Shown one piece after another: positions 56,338 through 64,000 of a stretch of DNA of 64,000 nucleotides. Location of the stretch: the NCBI GenBank assembly GCA_964036155.1, contig OZ038422.1:8951201-9015200 (forward strand). Reading direction: 5' to 3'. The notes below the pieces were generated by a model. The model searched no databases. It worked only from the letters and a program-made list of their open reading frames with translations, and was not told the origin of the DNA. The translations under genes and the position numbers were made by a program. Within the stretch, counting starts at the first letter, position 1, and the number at the start of each line of letters is the position of its first letter. This stretch comes from Diploscapter coronatus (lineage: Eukaryota > Nematoda > Chromadorea > Rhabditida > Rhabditidae).

Positions 56338-59300
56338 ATGGCCCCATCGCGTTCGACTTCGCGCGGACAGGTGGCCGTGTCGCAGCAGCCGGCTGCCTCG
56401 ATGCCCCGTTCCGCGCGCGTCTTCACTGCCCATCACAATCACGACCACCATCCGCATCCCCACCCGCACAGCAACAGCAAGAGACTCGTCCCTCATCCTA
56501 ACAAGGTTAAAATAGAACAATTGCATTGAGTGAAGAATATTCTTCCGGTGTTCTTCAATGTCAATGTATTGTAAAAAAAACAACTATTTTAGATTTTATC
56601 AGAAGTGATAAACAATTTTTACCATTTATTCAAGTAGACATACTTCTTTTTCGACTAGACAATGCTAGATTTTCGAATAGTATCAAATTTGTGCAGAATT
56701 TTGGCGGAAATAAGAAATGCTAATGTTAATTGCCATCCCTTTCAGCATGTGCGCCATTCCCGTTTCTCTGGAGTGTCCAATTCTCAATCGGAGATGGATA
56801 ACAGCTACGTGGCGAGCACGTCTTCCGGGTCGAATGAGCACTCGTCGCCTCCTCACTCCAACTCCCTTCAGAACGGGACAAGTCACACCAACAATTCCTT
56901 CAGGTTAGTTATGCCTTCTTCATCTATGATATCGCGTAAAGTTATGTGAAGGCGCTATTATTTTCCACTTCCAAAATTCTGTCATGGAGAAGTTTGTCCC
57001 TTACAAATTACTCATAGGCAATTTCACAATATCAGTCTCTTTTCTTCAACACGAAGAGCGCCCTCGTTTCGGGGCGTATCAGCCTGAGTTGAAGGAATTC
57101 AGTCTGAATCTGTTATGCATGTCTGTTTAGACTGACACAAACTGTTTTATATCAGGAACGTGCGGAATATTTCGTTCCGAAAAGATCGGAATTCTAGTCA
57201 TTCCGTTTCGTTCCGTGTTCCAAACATTTAGGAAGGAAATTTCACCCCGCATTCTGTGTTTCGAAAATTTGGTGTCTATTCCGTTTCGTACTTCGAAAAT
57301 CTCAAAATGTCATTCCGCACATCCCTGCTCTATACATGCTGAGTCACGGCTTCTGTATTCAATTATGATTAATTTACATTGTGTGTTTAGGAGCACCCCC
57401 ATTGATCTGCATCCGACAGTGCTGCTGAACGAGTCGAGTTCGAGCAATGGTCCTCCCAGACCGCCTTCCGAGAAGAGCTCAGGCTCGTCGTCGTCTGGAG
57501 ACTCGCTCCGCACCTGCACAGTGGCCGATGTCGTTCACGTTCTGGGCAACGACGGAATGCTTCCCTTCGGCTACACAGACAGCAACTGCGTGCCCTGGGC
57601 CACCAAACGATACAGTATCGGCATCAATGGGTTAGATATCACGTCTTTTTCTGTAACGATAGAAGGATGAATGAATTCATTCTCTGTATCTTCCATTTCG
57701 ATGATATTTTACTATTAAGGGGAAATGAATGAAGTCTCCCCTCTTGAGCTAATGTATAAAAATGCTCGTATGAACTAAAAATTACAAAGAATAGAGAAAG
57801 AGGAAATACATTTTCTTGAAATCGGGAAAAATGCACAAAATCTTTTTTTCTTAGGCTGACTTGTTTGTCGAGATCTTATGATAAGAGATGATCTCTTTTC
57901 AAAACATTCTCTCAATCAATATAACTTATCCATTTTCAGTCTGCACGAAGAACTCATCGACCTGTATCGATACCTGAGGCCGTCTCCACTCGAAGAGCAA
58001 ATTCGAAAGCAGGTCTTTGAGAAGGTATCCTTCTTTACGACGTTATCAAAAGCATGCAATTTTGATCAGATGAATCCGTCTGTCATTTGATATTCTCTAT
58101 GACAATCCAAGTGATTCTGATAATGATTATCGGAATGAATGAAATAGTCCTGTTGTATTGAGAAAAGAATCGAGAGAGAACATGCACTTTTTCGTATTAT
58201 TTTGACTCTTGCTTTATATGATATATTTTCACATATTTAATCTATAGGCAGACAGTATCAACACATGACCATTCTTGACGATTCATCTATTAAATAATGA
58301 TCCAAAATAAGATTCCTATGTTTCAGGTGAACAAGGTGATCAGTTCGAAATGGACGGACTACTCTGTGTCAGTGTCGATGTTTGGCAGTCTGCGCACGCA
58401 GCTCTTCCTCCCCACTTCCGACATCGATGTGCTCGTCGAGTGTCCTGATTGGGAGAATGCACCGCTCAATGTAAGCGCAAAAATATGACTTATTTGAGCA
58501 GGAAAAGTCCTTTGAAGGCATAATAAGAAACAAAAACTTCTTACAATTTTCATTCAGAATCATGAAAGATTACAATTGTAATGTCATCAAGAGTCATAGG
58601 TTTGAATAGGAAATTTCAGAAAATTAAGTTTTGTAAAACTATTTGCGGTCCTTAAATATTACACTTACAGTCAATTTGAAAGAAGATGTGATATATCTAC
58701 ACAAAATTTTCTATTTTTTCCAATTGCTTTAATTTGCAGGAGACAGCAGATGCGCTTCGGAGTGCAGAGATAGCAAGTGAGATCAACGTGCTGGCTGATG
58801 CTTTCGTGCCGATCGTGAAGATGGTCGACAAGGAGACGCACATTTCCGTCGACATCTCTTTCAACACTGTTCAGAGTGTTCGGGCTGCGGAGTACATCGA
58901 GAATGTAAGACACGTTCCCTTTAAAAAGTGAATTTATGCTACATTTATACCGTATTGAGATGAGTGAAAATTCTCAATCCGAATGATCATTTATTTTTTG
59001 CCTGATGTTAATAAATGATCAAAAACCCTTGTAGTATTGAAAAATTAGATTCATCAGTCATTACATGCAAATTTTTTCCCTACTGGAATTTACTCGTACA
59101 AAGCTTTATCATTCTTTTGAGGAAGTGGCATTTCTCAGGCCTTAAAAACAATTGGCATTTGAATTATTTTCCGTGTGGGAATCATAAATCAGCACCACCA
59201 ATATTCATCTAAGTTGCGCATTGTTTGAGGTGAAATTCGAGTTTCCCGTCATCGAGCCGCTAATTCTGATCCTGAAGCAGTTCCTGCACCAGCGCAGACT

Positions 59301-59367
59301 CAATCAGACCTACACAGGCGGCCTCTCCTCCTACGGACTCGTCCTCATGCTCATTCACTTCCTTCAG
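56338..59367 (+). CDS. TENT4: TRF4/TENT4-type non-canonical poly(A) polymerase, 5' part
   Basis: Coding exons: 56338-56505, 56746-56903, 57391-57630, 57940-58024, 58327-58470, 58740-58904 and 59230-59367. They total 1,098 nt, 366 residues in consistent phase. The donor after 59367 leads into an intron that runs off the window, so the C-terminal half is missing. Residues 1 to about 165 are His/Ser/Pro-rich and low-complexity. From residue about 175 (CVPWATKRYSIGINGLHEE) the sequence follows the TENT4A/B core. The nucleotidyltransferase signature is FGSLRTQLFLPTSDID, with Asp249 and Asp251, and the third catalytic Asp303 is in VDISFN. The central domain then starts (LKQFLHQRRLN, TGGLSSYG). TENT4 enzymes add A-rich or mixed tails to RNAs in the nucleus or cytoplasm; the nematode GLD-4 belongs here. 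The acceptor of the seventh exon is TTTGAG, unlike the rest. Confidence 0.95.
57153..57327. mobile_element. hAT-like miniature element in TENT4 intron 2
   Basis: The left end CAGGAACGTGCGGAAT and the complement of the right end CAGGGATGTGCGGAAT match at 14 of 16 positions. The interior is rich in TTCCG/CGGAA phrases. Termini of the form CAGGG...GTGCGGAA are typical of hAT miniature elements. Flanking 8-mers (TTTTATAT and CTCTATAC) match only at 5 of 8 positions, so the target duplication is decayed or the ends are slightly misplaced. Confidence 0.55.
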
Positions 59368-62300
59368 GTTGGTCTCAATATATATTTCTATGCATTCTTG
59401 ACAAATTTAAAAAATTGTCTAAAAATGGAAGATATTAGCGGCTTTTATCTAGAATTATCTCGCTTTTGATAATATTTTAAACAGTCGTTACAAGAATATC
59501 ATCAAATGGTAGATACAACGAGTAAAAGGCACTCTCTTGAAACATTCCTTAGACATTCATTTTGTCTAAAATCTAACTCTTCTGCTATCATGATATCTGA
59601 CCTTCACTTTTTTATTAGTATTATTGAATCACAGCTATGTATCTTTCCATATCTGCGTTTACAATTCATATAAGCTTTAGTGATACACGTAAATATTATT
59701 ATTCTGGTGATTGTTCTGCAAAATTACTTATAGTCAGCATAAGGGAAGTCTACCGCTGCCCCATTTTGTGTAGTTTGCTTCTTTCCAATCATTTTATCAC
59801 TTCTCTTCTCTGCTTTTCCGCTATCTATGTATCTGTTTTCTGTTACTCCCTATCTTTCTCAGGCGATTTTCCTCCTTTCATATTGTTCCTTCGCCCTCCG
59901 CTACGCGGCATTTCATTTCTTTATTCACTGGGCTTTCATAGAAATATCTTCCAGTCTCAGTTCAGCTGAAAAGCAGCTGTGACAGAGAGGCGAGTCCATG
60001 TCATTTTCACCTCTAATCGATTTCATGCGTTATGCGAGATCAGTGTTTTCAATGATCAGAAGAATTAATTAGGATTTTCGAAATTGCTTTTACCAAAAAT
60101 TATTAATTTCACTACTTTCAATTTTTCGGATACTTTTATGCGTATTCAAGCATGTACAGATTAAATTAAAATCAGGCATATTTTGCTTCGCTTCTTTATT
60201 TATTTTTTAATTTTCTAAAAATTTCTTCTCATTTTTCTAACATTCTTCAGCTATTTGGAAAGAAAACGATTTTTATTTTGATTTAGGAAATTCCTTTTTT
60301 TCTCTCACATTTGATCTTCCTCATTTGGTGTTTCTAGCCTGATTCATTGATGCATCTGTGGAGTGTCTAGTCTAGTTTAGATTTCGTTAACTTCCTCTCT
60401 TTGATAACATTTCCTTGAGAAGCTTAACTTCGCATGTCTAACTCTGAGCTTCAATAAATTTGAACTCAGCCCCTCCCAATTTATAACCGTATTTTGCACT
60501 TTGCGATTCCTGTAGTTTGTAGTCTATCCAGACGATTTTTCATTCCATTTCCTTCTCCTCCTCTTTTTCCTCTAATTGCTTTAACTGCTCTCCTATTATT
60601 TTATTCTCTTACTTCTCCTTATCGTTTTTCTGCGTTTTCAGCAGAAAAGGCCACAGTCTAGTGACACTCTCAAAATGTCCTTTCTGCTTCTCTACTTCCT
60701 CTCCATTCCACATTATTTTTCCTCTTCTCTATTCTCTAGCTTTATCTCTGCATCTCTACCTTCCGAATCTGCTCCCTGAACAGACGACATTAGAAGTCGA
60801 AGCTCTGGTTCATATTTGTTATTCCTGCTCCTTCCTCTGTGTCTCTGTCAGTTTCAGGGTTATGGGATAGGAAAAGGCGAGGGTGATTCTCAATCAAGCG
60901 AAAAGCCCCATGCTTTCATCGAAAAGCAGGGCGATATTTTTAACGCATGACACAGCGTCATTTTGTTTCCCTGCTTATGTACAAAGAGCAATCTGCATTT
61001 TGATGATTTTGTTGCTGAAATTTGTATTTTGGGAAGAGTTATTAATTCTGAAAAAGAAAACGTTGAATTGGGGACCGCAAACGATAATGAGAAATGCACT
61101 CCCGAGGGTAAGTGTAGTATCGAAATAACTACAACGCCATAATTAAGCGGATGATGGAGAGGGGAAAATTTAAAATAAAATCAATCAAACGGTGAAATTA
61201 GCATGAGACCGCATGATAAAACGAACAAAGGGTCTTTGAAAATGTGGTTGGGTTAGGTTTATGAAGAGAATTTTAAACTTTGCAAACTCGAATTTTATTC
61301 ATAAAATCTTATTGATCCGCCTGCTCAGATTACTCAGAAGACGACATTGTGTGATCGTCCAACTTCAGGATGCACGAAAATAAAAAATCGAATCCCAAAT
61401 CCTAGTACGTCATTTCCTGTCACGCGATTTATGCCCAAATTACGCGCATTTCTTTCTTGGAGCTTAGAATTTTGACCACCTCATCGGTAATTATCTTGTG
61501 CGAACGAGCATCTTATGAAATTCTAATTTCGCAGTGGTGTAGATCATCCAATAGATATTTGAATGTAATTATGACTTTTCATGACCACCTGCGTTCATGC
61601 TGTTTTCAGAAGTTCAACGATAAAAAAATCGACGATTTCGTGGATTTTCGTACATTATTAAAATTTTTATGCTTGATTTCTGCGCCTTTGTCGATAATTT
61701 TCTTAGTTAGACATAAGAAATCTTGTTAAAAAATTAGCATACGCTTTGAAATTATCAAAAACCACTTTTACAATGCGACAGAGTTGCAGTGGGCGGGTTT
61801 GTAGTCCCTAAATTTAATGTTTCCTGACATGAAGAGGGTAGAATGAACATTTTCAAAATCGGAATGAGCTTTGCCCCATTATCTCAATTTCTGTGATTCA
61901 ACAGTAGAAAATGTGAGTCCGGGGAATCCCCATGTGTTTTTCAGTATAAATTCCACATGTGACATTCAGCGCACCTCAGATATGCGATGTGTTTTATGCA
62001 TCCCCCTTCATTTCGTTCACGTCCTTCCCCTTTCATCCTCCATCTGCCTCGGCCTGCTTATCATCGCTATTTTAGGCGATCTAGGGAAACACATAAAGGC
62101 GGAAAGAGAAAGTGGCAGATTTTCTGTTTTTGCTGCTGGTAGCGTACTTTGATACTTTCCAGTTTGATATTTTCGACCAAAGAGTAGTTAGTTTTTCTTT
62201 CACCTTTTCCCCGTTCTTCTCATGTCTCAAAGTCTCAAGTCAGACATTAATGGAATGGATACTTTTTTTTTCTTTATTTCTCATGATTCTCACCATATAT

Positions 62301-64000
62301 AATTGATTTCCTCGAAATATACTAAAGTTCTACAAAATCTTGAGGGAGAAGAGTTGCGTTGTAAGAAAATCTGCTCGAGATACGTGATATTTGACCCCCT
62401 CGTTTCGGCTGCAATTTTGTGTGCAACTTCTCTTTGGTTTCGCACGTAAAATGCAGTGCGTTGCGCTTTTTGTTTGACTTGGGAAAGGAGTCGTCTTTAT
62501 GAACTGTGAAATGCTTGGGCAAGGAGAGGCAGGAGATAAGACGAAGTGGAGTATCGGTGACGCGCTAGTCGAAATTTGCAGATTAGAATGGAAGAAGGGA
62601 AGGAAAGCGAGTTAGCAGGAACGCACTTGCAAATTCAATTTTCTATCGAAAGGCACCTTCTCAATTCGTTACTCTGTGTCTCTTGCCTCAGATAATGAGA
62701 ATGTGAATCACACTTGTCGAATGAACTTCAAAACCATATGCTGGAAATTTCCATTTATCGGTATTGTGTTTGAACTTTTCGAAAATTTATTCCAACCAGT
62801 TTTTATTTTTTAATACTCTTTGTGGTGATTTAATAATCAATTACCACGCACATTTCTTGATCAAATTCGCGACATTGCGAACCAAACTTTGGAGTGGCAG
62901 AGGCAGAGAAGCAGAGTGAACGGAGGGCGAATGCTAGAATTTGCAGATTAAAATACGCGCAGAATCATGTAAATTCCATTGCGTCTCTGACATTTCACCT
63001 CCAAAGTCATGAAGAAAGAGATTATAGAAGAAGAAAAGCAGGAACGCGTAGGTAGAAGTGCAAATGTCTGCTGCTAAAACATGTCGAAACACAGAAACAG
63101 CAACATCATCCTCCCTTTCTACCCTTCTCTACCTTTTTACTTAATCTATAAATCAACTCAAAACTGGATTCACCCAATTCCATCTGTAATAGTTTTCTCA
63201 CGCGCGTCCGCTCATATTTTTATTTTTCGGTGAGACAAACCTTGTGTTCGACTTTTGTTAGAATTTGGCTGAAATTTGAGATGATTTTTCGAGGTAGTTT
63301 AAAGTTTGTTACTTGATTTTCATTGAAGTTGATTATGAAGTGAAGGAATTCGGAGATTTTCAAATTATAGGATAAGAACACTCATCAAAATCTCCATTTT
63401 CTTGCTGTTGATCTTCAGTCTCCATCAAGATTTCTTTATGATGCGAATTTATCTTATCTTCTCTTCTTCTAGGCATGTAATAATCTCATCAATTCACTCG
63501 TATTTTTATCTTATTTCATTTAGCTTTTCATGAGATTTACGAAGAAAATTGTTTAGTTATGTCTTTTCAGAAATCATGCGTCCCGAGTGCATTTAGTTTC
63601 ATCAATTCGCCCTCTATTTCCCCTACTTTAGTCTTAATTAGTCATTCAGTCCATGCGTTTTCCTCCTTCTTCTGCCATTTTTCTCTCTATTTTGCTAACT
63701 CCTTATTTTTCGGTTTTCTCCATTCTTTCCCCATTTTTGCAGTTCTGCATAAATCAGTCGAGATATTCCTTTTCTTTGTCGTGCTGTGCTTTGATCTTTC
63801 GACTGTCAATTCGATCTGCTAATCCTCTGCGTCCTTACCTCTATGCTTTAGCATATGGTCATACTCTGGCATTTTCCTGTCTGCAAAAATCAGTCCATGT
63901 AGAGGAATTGGGTTATGCATTGTATGAACATGTACCAGTCGGTTCTGTATTTTTATTCCCTAGCATTGAATGAAAGAGGAACAAATCCCCCCTTCCGCAA
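59368..64000 (+). other. TENT4 intron running off the window
   Basis: After the donor at 59368 the next conserved TENT4 exon, encoding the remainder of the poly(A)-polymerase-associated domain, was not found on the plus strand. The stretch is AT- and pyrimidine-rich, with short low-complexity ORFs only (for example 59637-59969 and 63559-63973). I saw no tRNA, transposon ends or nested spliced gene. Confidence 0.5.

Overview
The window is eukaryotic, probably from a nematode. It is about 62% AT. The genes have many small exons. Most introns end in TTTTCAG or TTTGCAG and begin GTAAGT or GTGAGT. The MEF2 protein has the compact form and MADS/MEF2 sequence expected of nematodes. The species cannot be named from sequence alone. 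Long introns and 4-10 kb gene-poor tracts argue against a very compact genome.

Layout, left to right: (1) The last exons of a plus-strand gene with a Lys/Glu-rich tail (1-719). (2) A minus-strand four-exon gene at 3337-10022, in a stretch with no long ORF, resembling the R7-RGS-binding proteins (R7BP/R9AP family). (3) The large subunit of chromatin assembly factor 1 (CAF-1 p150/CHAF1A) on the minus strand, 11211-18063, with two tandem tRNA-His(GUG) genes in one intron and an E2F-type site upstream. (4) A MEF2 gene on the plus strand, 24469-32006, with a 5.45-kb first coding intron. (5) A PIAS-type SUMO E3 ligase on the minus strand, 36057-46963, or to 47464 with a tentative first exon, in at least 20 exons. 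(6) NDUFS7, the complex I PSST subunit, on the minus strand, 48899-53241. (7) The first seven coding exons of a TRF4/TENT4 non-canonical poly(A) polymerase on the plus strand from 56338, running off the right edge. A weak 59-codon spliced ORF lies between PIAS and NDUFS7.

I rebuilt exon chains by hand from splice sites, phase and family similarity. Phases agree at every junction given, and exon lengths sum to whole codons wherever both ends are visible.

Mobile DNA is abundant but small. There is a 1,069-bp foldback element with an 8-bp target duplication just upstream of NDUFS7. There is a 60-bp hAT-type miniature element with a perfect 8-bp target duplication in a PIAS intron, and a 175-bp hAT-like element in a TENT4 intron. 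A roughly 970-bp Tc1/mariner-like element lies between MEF2 and PIAS, and the right end of a related copy lies in an NDUFS7 intron.

A functional theme is SUMO and chromatin. MEF2 keeps a phosphorylation-dependent sumoylation motif, its convergent neighbour is a PIAS ligase, and CAF-1 p150 and the first gene carry candidate SUMO-interacting motifs. The PIAS protein also carries a ubiquitin-interacting-motif-like helix. Whether the neighbours work together is inference; co-location alone does not show it.
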